This document shows positions 22,977 through 31,899 of a DNA stretch of 46,132 nucleotides, in pieces. The translations under genes and the position numbers were made by a program. The notes beneath the pieces were generated by a model. That model made no database searches, was not told the origin of the DNA, and was given only the letters and a program-made list of their open reading frames with translations. Origin of the DNA: Bacteroidales bacterium (GTDB lineage Bacteria > Bacteroidota > Bacteroidia > Bacteroidales > Muribaculaceae); the NCBI GenBank assembly GCA_015061085.1, contig SUXG01000018.1, forward strand, positions 1 to 46,132. The letters are read 5' to 3'. Numbering within the stretch: the stretch's first letter is position 1; each line of letters begins with the position of its first letter.

Positions 22977-25151
22977 TTAGATGTCTATTTTGTGGCGATT
23001 GCGACGCGACGAGATGTGTTTCCGATAGTCGGATAGTTGTGCCCGCCAGCGATTGAAAGAGAGCAGCAATGGCGACGGGTTGGAAGTGATAGCTGTTGAT
23101 AGAGGGTCGATCGGAGTCGGCATTTCAGCTTCAGCACCAAATTGCTCAGGGTAGATAATCATTATGTTGTGGTTTGCAAAATAGCGACCGAGGAATGTCG
23201 GCATTACTTCCATGTCGGACGAGAACGAGATGGATGTTCGTCGAGCACCAATGACCACAAGCAAGTCGTCGTCGTGAATACGATTAGAGAGCATTATGAA
23301 ATCGTCCCAACTTTCCATTTCGCGATATTCGTGGCTGATGTTGTATTTTTCAGCCTGTAGGACACCTTGTATGTATGGTATTGTCTCTTTGTAGGCGATG
23401 AAAATCGCCTTGCAGCCGACTTGTGTCGCGAGATTGCCTATGCGTATAACCCATTGGCGAAAACCGGTTTCGAACTCTGCTTTCGGCGGCACAACGACCA
23501 CGATACGTGTAACGGTGTTGACCGGAATGAAGCAACGGCTCATGATAATTGACTTGTTGGTGGTGCGAAGCAATTGCTCGATCATAGAGCCATAGAATGA
23601 ATCGACGATGTTTGACTTTCGGTGCAACCCGATGATGATGTCGGTAGAGTCTTTTTCTTTTAAGACATTGACAAGTCCTGTCGCAATGTTGATGTCGTAT
23701 CTTTCGACGTCGTTCACCTTTATATCGACAGCCGAAGCCACCTTGACGGCAGTCTGCAAAGCACTTTTCCCCATTGAGATGTTTGCCGGGTCGTCGTTGT
23801 TTCTGATGTATAGAGCCGTTATCGGGAGATTGTTTTTAGGGTGGCGCATGTAGATGGCAATTTTCATGATGCCTTCTGCTGTCATTGGGTTTGCCACAGC
23901 GACAAGTTGTCGGGCGTCGCTTCGTTTGGCTCCTTTTTCTTGTTTGAGCTTTTCTTCGGCAAGGTTCATGCGCATATTTATTGCGGCACGTTCTGTCGCT
24001 ATTGAAGCTATGGCGCAACAAGCCAAAATCATCAGCACGGCGCCGTTCATGATGTCTTCAGAAATCAATCCGTATTGATAGCCGACCATTGTTGCGGCAA
24101 TTGTGGCTGCAGCCTTGCCCGAAGTCAGACCGAACATCAGAAGTCGTTCCACTTTGCTCATGTCGAAAAGTCGTTGAGCAATATAGACGGCAATCCATTT
24201 GCAAGCCAACGATACTACTATCATATTGAGTGCAACCCATGCCACATTCCATCCTTTAACAATCACACTGACGTTGATCAGCATGCCGACACCTATCAAG
24301 AAATAGGGGATAAATACGGCGTTGCCGACAAATTCTATGCGGCTCATCAGCGCCGAGCGTTGTGGAATGTAACGGTTGAGAACAAGTCCGGCAAGGAAGG
24401 CTCCAAGAATGGCTTCAAGCCCGATGAGTTGTGCCAACAAGGACGCCAATAGCATCATCGCCATGACGTAGATGAATTGTGTGACCGGCTCGCTTACGCT
24501 TTTGAAGAAGCGACGTGTGGCGATCGGCATCAGATAATATAATGCGGCGCAATAGACAATCAGCAACCCTATTAATTTCAATATTCTGAACCATTGAAAG
24601 CTGCCATGTTCTTTTACGGCGACAACCTCAGCCAGAACAACCAATGCCAACAACACAGCCACTATCGTACCACAAATGGAAATCACAGTAGAACGCGAAT
24701 TAGTCAATCCAAAGCGTGTGGCTATAGGATATGAAATCAGCGTGTGGGAGGCATACATGGAGGCTATTAATGTGCTTGTAAGCCAGGATGTACCAAGTAC
24801 ATAGTGTGTAAGCAATAATCCCCCTACCATTGGCAAAGCAAACGAAATAAGCCCAAATAATATGCCTTTTCGCAGGTTTTGTTTCAGATTGAACATGTCG
24901 ATTTCGACCCCTGCCAAGAACATCAAATATAGGATGCCGACTTGACCGAAAATCTGAAAACTTGCGTCGCGCTCAAGAATATTGAAGCCGTAAGGACCGA
25001 CTATCATGCCTGCCACTATCATGCCGATGATGTGTGGGATCTTCAAGCGGCGAAGCAAAAGAGGCGTAAATAAAATGATGATAAGGACCAGCAGAAATAT
25101 AGCTACCGGTTGTCGTAAAGGAAATTCTATTATCGCCGTCAATATATTCAT
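22977..25151 (-). CDS. CPA2-type cation:proton antiporter with C-terminal stress-protein-like domain
   Basis: This 724-aa inner-membrane protein has about 12 hydrophobic helices in residues 1-395: PVAIFLLVLIIILFTPLLLRRLKIPHIIGMIVAGMIVGPYG is the typical first pair, and EAILGAFLAGLVLNRY the ion-binding helix region. Residues from about 420 form a soluble domain resembling two universal-stress-protein (Usp) folds (TDIIIGLHRKSNIVDSFYGSMIEQLLRTTNKSIIMSRC and DLLVVIGARRTS). It is predicted to exchange Na+ or K+ for H+ under regulatory control of the C-terminal domain. No cotranscribed partner is evident. A 9-bp stem at 22879-22903 lies past the stop but lacks a T-tract. Confidence 0.92.
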   Translation of the reverse strand: MNILTAIIEFPLRQPVAIFLLVLIIILFTPLLLRRLKIPHIIGMIVAGMIVGPYGFNILERDASFQIFGQVGILYLMFLAGVEIDMFNLKQNLRKGILFGLISFALPMVGGLLLTHYVLGTSWLTSTLIASMYASHTLISYPIATRFGLTNSRSTVISICGTIVAVLLALVVLAEVVAVKEHGSFQWFRILKLIGLLIVYCAALYYLMPIATRRFFKSVSEPVTQFIYVMAMMLLASLLAQLIGLEAILGAFLAGLVLNRYIPQRSALMSRIEFVGNAVFIPYFLIGVGMLINVSVIVKGWNVAWVALNMIVVSLACKWIAVYIAQRLFDMSKVERLLMFGLTSGKAAATIAATMVGYQYGLISEDIMNGAVLMILACCAIASIATERAAINMRMNLAEEKLKQEKGAKRSDARQLVAVANPMTAEGIMKIAIYMRHPKNNLPITALYIRNNDDPANISMGKSALQTAVKVASAVDIKVNDVERYDINIATGLVNVLKEKDSTDIIIGLHRKSNIVDSFYGSMIEQLLRTTNKSIIMSRCFIPVNTVTRIVVVVPPKAEFETGFRQWVIRIGNLATQVGCKAIFIAYKETIPYIQGVLQAEKYNISHEYREMESWDDFIMLSNRIHDDDLLVVIGARRTSISFSSDMEVMPTFLGRYFANHNIMIIYPEQFGAEAEMPTPIDPLSTAITSNPSPLLLSFNRWRAQLSDYRKHISSRRNRHKIDI

Positions 25152-25155
25152 GGTG

Positions 25156-25186
25156 CAAAATTACAAAAATACCGTCATTTCTCAAA
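25156..25186 (-). promoter_or_regulatory. Promoter-like site immediately before the antiporter start
   Basis: Minus-strand TTTG (25186-25183), a 19-bp spacer and TAATTTTG (25163-25156) match the consensus. The predicted transcription start falls on or within the ATG at 25151, so the mRNA would be essentially leaderless. Confidence 0.5.
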
Positions 25187-25199
25187 ATACAATGCATGT

Positions 25200-25970
25200 T
25201 CAGACGCCGACCCCGATGCCAAATAGGGCATAGTCGTAGATGACGGGATCGTCGGGGCGCAATGTGCGTAGCATGTAAGTCAGCTCAATGACTGTTTTTC
25301 GGTCGTTGGCTTTGCGACTGATCAAGCCCAAATCGCGCGCTGTGTTTCCGACATGCACATCAAGCGGAATGTATAACTTCGATTTGTCGATACTTTTCCA
25401 TACGCCCATATCGACAATGCCATCGTCTCTGACAAGCCACCGCAATGCCATGTTGATGCGCTTTAATGCTGTTTTGTCAAGATTCGTAGGCAAACATTGA
25501 GAGCATGTGGCGCCGTCGTTGATTTCACTCATTACTTTCTGCATCGCTGCGACAAGATGCCACGAGGGAGTTTCGCTTTGTCCGGCATTGTGTGTAGCAG
25601 CAAATTCATCCAGCGACGAGTGGCGCTTGTAGATTTGACGCATCCCTCTGAGGAAATATTGAAAATGAGAAGCAAAGAAGGTGCGATGCAGATTCATCTG
25701 CGAGTCGAGTTCTTCATAACCTTGATCCATGATATAATTGTATGGGTCATAGTCCATCAGGGACAACATTCGTTCGACATTGCGACAAATCATTGAGCGC
25801 TTTCCCCACGCAATTATGGCCGATAGGAGTGCGACAATCTCGATGTCTTGCAGTTTGGAGAAACGACGGGGAAATTGTACCGGGTCGGCAGAGATGAATG
25901 ATTCGCTGTTGATGCGCTTTGCTTCGTTGTCGAGAAGCTCGGCTATTTCATTAGGTATTAATTTCGACAT
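25200..25970 (-). CDS. TIGR02757 family protein
   Basis: This 256-aa soluble protein is common in Bacteroidetes and some other anaerobes, and is sometimes compared with helix-hairpin-helix DNA glycosylase folds; its function is not established. Recognisable blocks are ADPVQFPRRFSKLQDIEIVALLSAIIAWGKRSMI, RINMALRWLVRDDGIVDMGVWKSI, LYIPLDVHVGNTARDLGL and DDPVIYDYALFGIGV. The ATG at 25970 is preferred. Longer in-frame starts (25988, 26099) run towards or into the tRNA-Asn gene and would add an unconserved-looking tail. The stop is 48 nt before the antiporter start. Confidence 0.88.
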   Translation of the reverse strand: MSKLIPNEIAELLDNEAKRINSESFISADPVQFPRRFSKLQDIEIVALLSAIIAWGKRSMICRNVERMLSLMDYDPYNYIMDQGYEELDSQMNLHRTFFASHFQYFLRGMRQIYKRHSSLDEFAATHNAGQSETPSWHLVAAMQKVMSEINDGATCSQCLPTNLDKTALKRINMALRWLVRDDGIVDMGVWKSIDKSKLYIPLDVHVGNTARDLGLISRKANDRKTVIELTYMLRTLRPDDPVIYDYALFGIGVGV

Positions 25971-26045
25971 ATTATATATGTGTGTCATATGAGTTTCAGA
26001 CAGAAGTATAAATTCTCTTAAAAGAGTCGGGCTTATAAAACAAAT

Positions 26046-26073
26046 AAGAGGAGCGATTTTCATCGTTCCTCTT
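26046..26073 (-). terminator. Terminator of tRNA-Asn
   Basis: The 12-bp arms (AAGAGGAGCGAT with ATCGTTCCTCTT) pair with one G-U around a 4-nt loop, directly against the tRNA 3' end. On the minus strand TTATTTGTTTTAT follows. Confidence 0.75.
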
Positions 26074-26149
26074 GGCGCTTCAGGATGGGCTTGAACCAAC
26101 GACCCCCTGATTAACAGTCAGGTGCTCTAACCAACTGAGCTACTGAAGC
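26073..26149 (-). tRNA. tRNA-Asn (GTT)
   Basis: On the minus strand, acceptor GCTTCAG pairs with CTGAAGC, followed by discriminator G and an encoded CCA. Other landmarks are D-arm TAGCTCAGTTGGTTAGAGCA, anticodon stem CTGAC/ATCAG-like with loop CTGTTAA giving anticodon GTT, and T-loop GGTTCAAGCCC. It is 77 nt including CCA. Confidence 0.97.
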
Positions 26150-26179
26150 ATTGTACTATTCGTTTCCGAATTGCGAGTG

Positions 26180-26211
26180 CAAAGTTAGTAACTATTTTTC
26201 ATTCCACCAAA
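26180..26211 (-). promoter_or_regulatory. Promoter of tRNA-Asn
   Basis: Minus-strand TTTG (26211-26208), a 20-bp spacer and TAACTTTG (26187-26180) form a perfect consensus, about 30 nt before the mature 5' end. Confidence 0.8.
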
Positions 26212-26365
26212 TTTTTCTTCAATTATTTTGTGATTTTTTTATCTGTTGGCTGATAGTCAGAACATTAGAAAGGTATGGTCTCTGCTGTTTGGTTTTAAAG
26301 GGAAAGAGGTAAAAAATGTGTGGATGTGCAGCTTGGATATTTTTTTTGATTTTTTAGCGAAAAAA

Positions 26366-26397
26366 TTTGCACAATTCGGAAAATGGTCGTAACTTTG
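26366..26397 (+). promoter_or_regulatory. Promoter of tRNA-Leu
   Basis: TTTG (26366-26369), a 20-bp spacer and TAACTTTG (26390-26397) form a perfect consensus, 11 nt before the mature tRNA 5' end. This calibrates the start point to about 6-8 nt after the -7 element. Confidence 0.82.
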
Positions 26398-26408
26398 CAC
26401 TCGCAAAA

Positions 26409-26493
26409 GCGCACGTGGCGTAATTGGTAGCCGCGCTAGACTTAGGATCTAGTGTCTGACGACGTGGGGGTTCGAGTCCCTTCGTGCGCACCA
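26409..26493 (+). tRNA. tRNA-Leu (TAG)
   Basis: Acceptor GCGCACG pairs with CGTGCGC, followed by A and an encoded CCA. The anticodon stem CTAGA/TCTAG encloses loop CTTAGGA, giving anticodon TAG. The long variable arm (TGTCTGACGACG region) marks a class II tRNA, and the T-loop is GGTTCGAGTCCC. It is 85 nt including CCA. Confidence 0.97.
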
Positions 26494-26497
26494 AACG

Positions 26498-26543
26498 AAA
26501 GAGGACTAACTTATCGGGGCACCGATTGTTTGTCCTCTTTTTT
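26498..26543 (+). terminator. Terminator of tRNA-Leu
   Basis: The outer stem AAAGAGGAC (26498-26506) pairs with GTCCTCTTT (26532-26540), with an inner stem ATCGG/CCGAT and a T6 tail. It lies 26 nt before the gmd start. Confidence 0.85.
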
Positions 26544-26568
26544 ATTTATATGTAAATCATAATTTCCT

Positions 26569-27645
26569 ATGGCTAAAGTAGCATTAATCACAGGTATCAC
26601 AGGTCAAGACGGATCGTATCTCGCAGAATTTCTAATCGAAAAAGGATATGAGGTGCATGGTATAATGCGTCGTTCATCGTCATTTAATACTGCACGAATC
26701 GAGCATCTGTATCTCGATGAGTGGGTTAGAGATATGAAAAACAAACGCTTGATAAATCTTCATTGGGGAGATATGACAGATTCAAGCTCCTTGATAAGAA
26801 TCATTCAGCAAGTGCAACCTGATGAAATCTATAACCTCGCTGCTCAAAGCCATGTGAAGGTCAGTTTTGACGTCCCGGAATATACTGCCGACACCGATGC
26901 TGTCGGAACGCTTCGCTTGCTCGAAGCTGTCAGAATTCTCGGAATGGAGCATAAAACAAAGATTTATCAGGCTTCGACTTCGGAATTGTTTGGCAAGGTG
27001 CAGGAAGTTCCACAAAAGGAAACGACACCATTTTATCCGCGTTCGCCATACGGCGTGGCTAAACAATATGGCTTTTGGATTACTAAGAACTATCGCGAAA
27101 GCTATGGCATGTTTGCTGTCAATGGTATTCTTTTCAATCATGAAAGCGAACGTCGTGGCGAAACATTCGTGACACGCAAAATCACTCTTGCTGCTGCAAG
27201 AATAGCTCAAGGCTATCAAGATAAATTATATCTTGGTAATATGGATGCTCTTCGTGATTGGGGGTATGCAAAGGATTATGTGGAATGTATGTGGCTCATC
27301 CTTCAGCATCCGACACCGGAAGATTTCGTAATCGCAACCGGAGAAATGCACACAGTGCGCGAATTTTGTACGCTCGCTTTCCGTTATGCCGGTATTGAAC
27401 TTCGTTGGGAGGGAAAAGGTGTCGATGAAAAGGGCATCGATGTCGCGACAGGAAGAACTCTCGTCGAAGTCGATCCTAAATTTTTCCGACCTTGTGAGGT
27501 GGAGCAACTTCTTGGTGACCCGACAAAAGCAAAAACACTCCTCAGTTGGAATCCGACAAAAACGCCTTTTGAAGAGTTGGTGAGACTCATGGTCGAACAT
27601 GATATGAAATTTGCACGCAAACTGCATAATAAATCGCAAGACTGA
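26569..27645 (+). CDS. gmd: GDP-mannose 4,6-dehydratase
   Basis: This 358-aa cytoplasmic SDR enzyme converts GDP-mannose to GDP-4-keto-6-deoxymannose, the first step to GDP-L-fucose. The NADP-binding glycine motif is [14 protein letters not shown] (8-21). [14 protein letters not shown] is the family NADPH-contact segment. [33 protein letters not shown] contains the catalytic Thr/Ser, Glu and Yxxx[22 protein letters not shown] is also diagnostic. Length matches the family. The fcl ATG follows the stop after one base, making a two-gene GDP-fucose cassette. Fucose would feed surface glycoprotein or capsule synthesis. Confidence 0.97.
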   Translation: MAKVALITGITGQDGSYLAEFLIEKGYEVHGIMRRSSSFNTARIEHLYLDEWVRDMKNKRLINLHWGDMTDSSSLIRIIQQVQPDEIYNLAAQSHVKVSFDVPEYTADTDAVGTLRLLEAVRILGMEHKTKIYQASTSELFGKVQEVPQKETTPFYPRSPYGVAKQYGFWITKNYRESYGMFAVNGILFNHESERRGETFVTRKITLAAARIAQGYQDKLYLGNMDALRDWGYAKDYVECMWLILQHPTPEDFVIATGEMHTVREFCTLAFRYAGIELRWEGKGVDEKGIDVATGRTLVEVDPKFFRPCEVEQLLGDPTKAKTLLSWNPTKTPFEELVRLMVEHDMKFARKLHNKSQD

Positions 27646-27646
27646 G

Positions 27647-28741
27647 ATGCTGGATAAAAATAGTAAAATTTATGTAGCCGGACATCGTGGTTTGGTGGGC
27701 TCTGCGATATGGAATAATCTGTTGTCGAGAGGTTATGTTAACCTTGTCGGACGTACTCATAAAGAACTTGATTTGCTTGACGCTGTCGCAGTCAAACGTT
27801 TTTTCGATGAAGAGCAGCCGAATGCTGTTATTTTAGCAGCAGCCCATGTCGGAGGGATAATGGCTAACCTACGTTATAGAGCTGATTTTATCTACGAAAA
27901 TCTTCAGATTCAGCAAAATGTAATAGGAGAAGCATGGAAACATGGTGTCAAAAGATTGTTGTTTCTCGGTAGTACATGTATTTATCCACGAGAAGCTCCT
28001 CAGCCGATGACCGAAGATGTATTGCTTACTTCTCCGTTGGAATACACCAATGAACCGTATGCCATAGCAAAAATTGCAGGATTGAAGATGTGCGAAAGCT
28101 TTAATTTGCAATACGGAACAAATTATATCGCTGTGATGCCGACAAACCTATATGGTCCAAACGATAATTTTCATCTTGAAAATTCTCATGTGCTTCCGGC
28201 TATGATAAGAAAAATACATCTTGCAAAATGTCTTAACGAAGAAGATTGGCAGGCTGTGCGCAAAGATTTGAATTTGCGTCCTGTCGAAGGTGTTGACGGT
28301 AATGCTTCAGAGAAAGAAATTACCGACATTTTGGCAAAATATGGCATCAGTGCAGAAAAAGTAACCCTTTGGGGGACAGGTGCTCCGATGAGAGAGTTTC
28401 TTTGGAGTGAAGAAATGGCAGATGCAAGCGTTCACGTTTTGCTCAATGTGGATTTTAAAGACACATACGATACCGATAGTAAAGAAATTCGCAATTGTCA
28501 TATAAATGTAGGTACAGGCAAGGAAGTCAGTATTCGTGAGGTTGCAGAGATGATTGTCAATGAAATTGGTTTTAAAGGAGAATTGCACTGGGATAGCACA
28601 AAGCCTGATGGCACGATGCGTAAGTTGACCGATGTCAGCAAACTTCATGCTCTCGGTTGGCGACACAAAATAGAAATCGATGAGGGTGTACATCGTTTGT
28701 ATCAGTGGTATTTGAAAGGCATATGTATCAATCATATATAG
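27647..28741 (+). CDS. fcl: GDP-L-fucose synthase
   Basis: This 364-aa SDR epimerase/reductase makes GDP-L-fucose from the Gmd product. The motifs are GHRGLVGSAIWNNL (NADP binding), AAAHVGGIMANLRYRADFIYENL, LFLGSTCIYPREAPQPMTEDVLL with the catalytic Ser/Cys, and NEPYAIAKIAGLKMCE with YxxxK. It is longer than the E. coli enzyme (about 320 aa) because of an insertion of roughly 45 residues after MIRKIHLAKCLNE, as often seen in Bacteroidetes. The ATG at 27647 is chosen because the longer form would overlap gmd by 35 bases and is not needed. Confidence 0.95.
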   Translation: MLDKNSKIYVAGHRGLVGSAIWNNLLSRGYVNLVGRTHKELDLLDAVAVKRFFDEEQPNAVILAAAHVGGIMANLRYRADFIYENLQIQQNVIGEAWKHGVKRLLFLGSTCIYPREAPQPMTEDVLLTSPLEYTNEPYAIAKIAGLKMCESFNLQYGTNYIAVMPTNLYGPNDNFHLENSHVLPAMIRKIHLAKCLNEEDWQAVRKDLNLRPVEGVDGNASEKEITDILAKYGISAEKVTLWGTGAPMREFLWSEEMADASVHVLLNVDFKDTYDTDSKEIRNCHINVGTGKEVSIREVAEMIVNEIGFKGELHWDSTKPDGTMRKLTDVSKLHALGWRHKIEIDEGVHRLYQWYLKGICINHI

Positions 28742-28800
28742 TCGTTGATTCGAATAAATAGGCGTGAAATTTAAAGAAATCAAATTTAAGCCATAACGAA

Positions 28801-28838
28801 GAAGCGCAGCGATTGTCTCCGGATAATTGTTGCGCTTT
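28801..28838 (+). terminator. Hairpin terminator after fcl
   Basis: The 14-bp arms (GAAGCGCAGCGATT with AATTGTTGCGCTTT, three G-U) surround a 10-nt loop. A weak CTATATTTT tail follows. Confidence 0.6.
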
Positions 28839-28913
28839 CTATATTTTAGAATCGATGTAGTGATGTCGTATGATGCTGATTGAATAATAAATTGGCAGTA
28901 AACGACAATTCTT

Positions 28914-28945
28914 TTTGTCTTATATTTAAATTTTGTGTAAATTTG
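28914..28945 (+). promoter_or_regulatory. Promoter of the second S9 peptidase operon
   Basis: TTTG (28914-28917), a 20-bp spacer and TAAATTTG (28938-28945) form a consensus promoter. It lies downstream of an in-frame ATG at 28880, which helps decide the start at 28973. Confidence 0.75.
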
Positions 28946-28972
28946 CAATTAGAAATAAAAAATACAGATATT

Positions 28973-31510
28973 ATGGATATTAAAAAGGTAATATTTCTTA
29001 GCTGTTTAGCTATGTCGGCGGGGTCGGCTGTAGCTAACGTTGTATTGACAGATTTCAGTCAAAAGCAAGCTATTGAAGTGAGGCGTCCTGTCATGAATGA
29101 TACAATAGCTCCCGACGGATCGAAATTCGATGTTGCTAATTTGTTAAAATCATCGATAGTCGTAAATTTCGACGATTCGTTTGAAGCAATTGCAGATACT
29201 GCCGGCGTGGTGTCATTGAAACGTCCGGGAAAAAATGCAGCGATTCACATGTTGCAGACTCAAATCAGAGCCGAAAAATTCTTGAAAGGGAAATTAAATG
29301 TTGAATCGACAGCGAGGTTTGAAGTTATTTTGGATGGTAAATCAATTTTTACAAAAAGCAGTGCACAAGACAGCATTTCGGCAGAAAGTTGTGCGAAAGT
29401 AGATCTTCGTCTTGAACCGGAAATAGACTATATACTTACTATTAAGCTGCTTTCAGATGCAGAAGATAAAGCAGAACCAACATTAAAAGTTGTGTTTGAA
29501 CCAAGCTCCGGTTATGAGGATGTCGTTTTACGTTTCGGCAAGGATATGCTTCGTCGGTTTGCTATGCGTGATATTGCATTCGGAGAGAAAGCATCTGCGG
29601 TCAGTGTGTCGGCAGACGGCAATTATCTGATGACAGTTTTTCGCAATAACTTCTCGATGGATCGCAGTCGTGTGTATGCAACATTGACCGATCTCAAAAC
29701 GGGCAAGGTTATAGATAGTAATGTAGATCCTAAAATGCAATGGATGCCAAAGGGTAGTCGTTTGTATTACACTGTCAATTCTGACTTCGGTCTTGATTTG
29801 ATAGTGAAAGACGTTAAAACAGGTGTCGAAGAAGTAGTTGCGAGAAATGTTCCTGAAAAAGACTTCATATGGAGTCCTGATGAAACAGCCTTGTTTTATT
29901 ATGATGTAGATGAAGGAGTCAAAGAAGAAGGCCCGATGCGCAGATACGTAAATCCTGATGATAGAATACCAGGCAATCGTAAAAGAATGTTTATTGTAAA
30001 ATATGATTTGGCGACAGGTCTTTCAGAGCGTTTGACATTTGGTAATCATAGTACATACATCTCGGATATTGCCCCTGATGGCAAGCGCCTTGTCTATATG
30101 ACTTATCAAGACACTCCGACAAAGCGTCCGTTTACTTCAATATCGTTGTATGAAATCAATTTAAATACTCTTGCTGTTGACACAATAGCGACAGATACAG
30201 GTTTTATCAGCCAGGCATATTATTCTCCTGATGGTGAAAAATTGTTGATTATCGGCAGTGCTGCGGCATTTGATAACCTCGGTAAAAATTGTGGCAGTCA
30301 TCCGATACCGAATGATTATGATAATCAGGCCTACATAATGGACCTTTCGACAAAAGATGTCAAAGCTATTAGTCTTGATTTTGACCCGAATATCGACGGC
30401 TTTATTCATTGGGCAAAAGGTGATGGCAAAATTTATTTCCGTGGAGAAGAAGGTTTCTATTCAAGAATATTTGTATATGACCCAAAGACGGAAAAATATG
30501 ATCGTCTTCCTATAGAAGTTGATTATGTGTCAACGTTCAGCGTAAGCAAAGAGAAACCATCGCAGATAGCATATATCGGAGAAGGTTACGATCATGCCGG
30601 TGTGGCTTATTTATATGATGTCAAAAAACGTAGCAATAAATTGCTTGCCGATCCGTTTAAGAAAACGCTTGACAAAATCAATCTTGCCAAAGATGAATCA
30701 TGGACATTCACAGCGTCGGATGGTACAGTCATAGATGGTGTGATTTGCTATCCACCTGATTTTGATCCTGCAAAAAAATATCCGTTGATTGTTTACTATT
30801 ATGGCGGAACAAATCCATCAGAACGCTCAATTCGTCACCCTTATACTCCACAGATGTTTGCTTCGCGAGACTATGTTGTTTATGTGATAAATCCAAGTGG
30901 AACAACAGGTTATGGTCAAGAATTTTCGGCTCGTCATGTTAATGCATGGGGTAAGCGCACAGCCGACGATATTATTGAAGGCGTGAAACAGCTATGTGCA
31001 GAACATTCATTCATTAACGCTGATAAAATCGGATGTATTGGTGCATCGTACGGTGGCTTCATGACTCAGTATTTACAAACAAAGACTGATATTTTTGCAG
31101 CAGCAGTGTCGCATGCCGGAATTTCAAATGTCACAAGTTATTGGGGCGAAGGTTATTGGGGTTACAGTTATAATAGTGTGGCAGCAGCAGATTCTTATCC
31201 TTGGACTCATCCAGAACTCTTCACAGAGCAAGGCTCATTATTCAATGCCGATAAGATTAATACTCCGTTGCTTCTTCTTCATGGTACGCATGACACAAAT
31301 GTTCCTGTCGGTGAAAGTATTCAGCTGTTTAATGCTTTAAAAATTTTAGGTAAGGATGTAGAGTTGATAACAGTTGACGGAGAAGACCATGTGATTGTCA
31401 ACTATACTAAGCGTCTCCCGTGGCACAATACTATCATGGCTTGGTTTGCAAAATGGTTGCAAGATGACTCAAGATGGTGGGATGATCTTTATCCGGAAAG
31501 ACATTTGTAA
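28973..31510 (+). CDS. Exported S9 family prolyl oligopeptidase-type peptidase
   Basis: This 845-aa protein has a signal peptide (MDIKKVIFLSCLAMSAGSAVA). A long beta-propeller region of WD-like blades (for example SPDETALFYYDVDEG and IAPDGKRLVYMT) precedes the hydrolase domain. There, CIGASYGGFMTQY gives nucleophile Ser692, LLLHGTHDTNVPV the Asp, and VDGEDHVIVNYTKR the His. TASDGTVIDGVICYPPDFDPAKKYPLIVYYYGG is typical S9. It is distinct from the peptidase at 1734, with little similarity outside the catalytic domain. The start at 28973 is set by the signal peptide and by the promoter position. A small lipoprotein gene follows after 2 nt. Confidence 0.92.
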   Translation: MDIKKVIFLSCLAMSAGSAVANVVLTDFSQKQAIEVRRPVMNDTIAPDGSKFDVANLLKSSIVVNFDDSFEAIADTAGVVSLKRPGKNAAIHMLQTQIRAEKFLKGKLNVESTARFEVILDGKSIFTKSSAQDSISAESCAKVDLRLEPEIDYILTIKLLSDAEDKAEPTLKVVFEPSSGYEDVVLRFGKDMLRRFAMRDIAFGEKASAVSVSADGNYLMTVFRNNFSMDRSRVYATLTDLKTGKVIDSNVDPKMQWMPKGSRLYYTVNSDFGLDLIVKDVKTGVEEVVARNVPEKDFIWSPDETALFYYDVDEGVKEEGPMRRYVNPDDRIPGNRKRMFIVKYDLATGLSERLTFGNHSTYISDIAPDGKRLVYMTYQDTPTKRPFTSISLYEINLNTLAVDTIATDTGFISQAYYSPDGEKLLIIGSAAAFDNLGKNCGSHPIPNDYDNQAYIMDLSTKDVKAISLDFDPNIDGFIHWAKGDGKIYFRGEEGFYSRIFVYDPKTEKYDRLPIEVDYVSTFSVSKEKPSQIAYIGEGYDHAGVAYLYDVKKRSNKLLADPFKKTLDKINLAKDESWTFTASDGTVIDGVICYPPDFDPAKKYPLIVYYYGGTNPSERSIRHPYTPQMFASRDYVVYVINPSGTTGYGQEFSARHVNAWGKRTADDIIEGVKQLCAEHSFINADKIGCIGASYGGFMTQYLQTKTDIFAAAVSHAGISNVTSYWGEGYWGYSYNSVAAADSYPWTHPELFTEQGSLFNADKINTPLLLLHGTHDTNVPVGESIQLFNALKILGKDVELITVDGEDHVIVNYTKRLPWHNTIMAWFAKWLQDDSRWWDDLYPERHL

Positions 31511-31512
31511 TT

Positions 31513-31830
31513 ATGAAGATAAATAGTAGAATGCTATTAGCCGTTTTTTGTGCTTTCGGTGTGATTGTAGGCTGTGGTGATAAAAGAAACGCTGCTGAAA
31601 ATCAAGAAATCGAAAATGCAATCAACGAAGGACGTAATGCAGCCAAGATATTGATTAATGCTGAAATTGAGGATAGTACACAGTTGCAATATCTTCTGCT
31701 TGAAGCAAAAGCGAAACAAAGCAAATATCTGATCGAAGAAAGACCGGAATTGGTGGAAGCTTTTGATTCAGCATTCTTTTCTTTGATAAGAAGCGTTAAG
31801 CCTGAAATTGAAAAGCAGATAAGAAAGTAA
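31513..31830 (+). CDS. Small helical lipoprotein
   Basis: This 105-aa protein begins MKINSRMLLAVFCAFGVIVGC, with the lipobox VGC (Cys21), so it should be membrane-anchored by lipid. The mature part is charged and mainly helical (NQEIENAINEGRNAAKILINAEIEDSTQL..EAKAKQSKYLIEERPELVEAFDSAF). I recognise no domain. It starts 2 nt after the S9 peptidase stop and ends just before a strong terminator, so it forms an operon with the peptidase and may assist or anchor it. That role is inferred from position only. Confidence 0.75.
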   Translation: MKINSRMLLAVFCAFGVIVGCGDKRNAAENQEIENAINEGRNAAKILINAEIEDSTQLQYLLLEAKAKQSKYLIEERPELVEAFDSAFFSLIRSVKPEIEKQIRK

Positions 31831-31849
31831 ACACTATTTAATTTGGATT

Positions 31850-31888
31850 GTTGTAGGATTAAAGGAAATTTAGTCCTACAACTTTTTT
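31850..31888 (+). terminator. Strong rho-independent terminator of the S9 peptidase operon
   Basis: The 14-bp arms (GTTGTAGGATTAAA at 31850-31863 and TTTAGTCCTACAAC at 31869-31882, one G-U) hold a GGAAA loop, followed by T6. The next ATG is only 12 nt past the T-tract. Confidence 0.9.
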
Positions 31889-31899
31889 ATTATGTGCTT

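Noticed and set aside
22856..23056. 66-aa plus-strand frame starting in an ATGA overlap with the TOPRIM-like gene
   Set aside because: It runs through an inverted repeat and into the 3' end of the antiporter gene on the other strand. Composition is unlike a protein, and the overlap of start and stop is easily explained by chance.
25971..26099. Extended N-terminus of the TIGR02757 protein
   Set aside because: The start at 26099 lies inside tRNA-Asn, and the added residues are translated tRNA and terminator sequence.
28880..28972. Start of the second S9 peptidase at 28880
   Set aside because: It precedes the predicted promoter, and the signal peptide begins cleanly at 28973.
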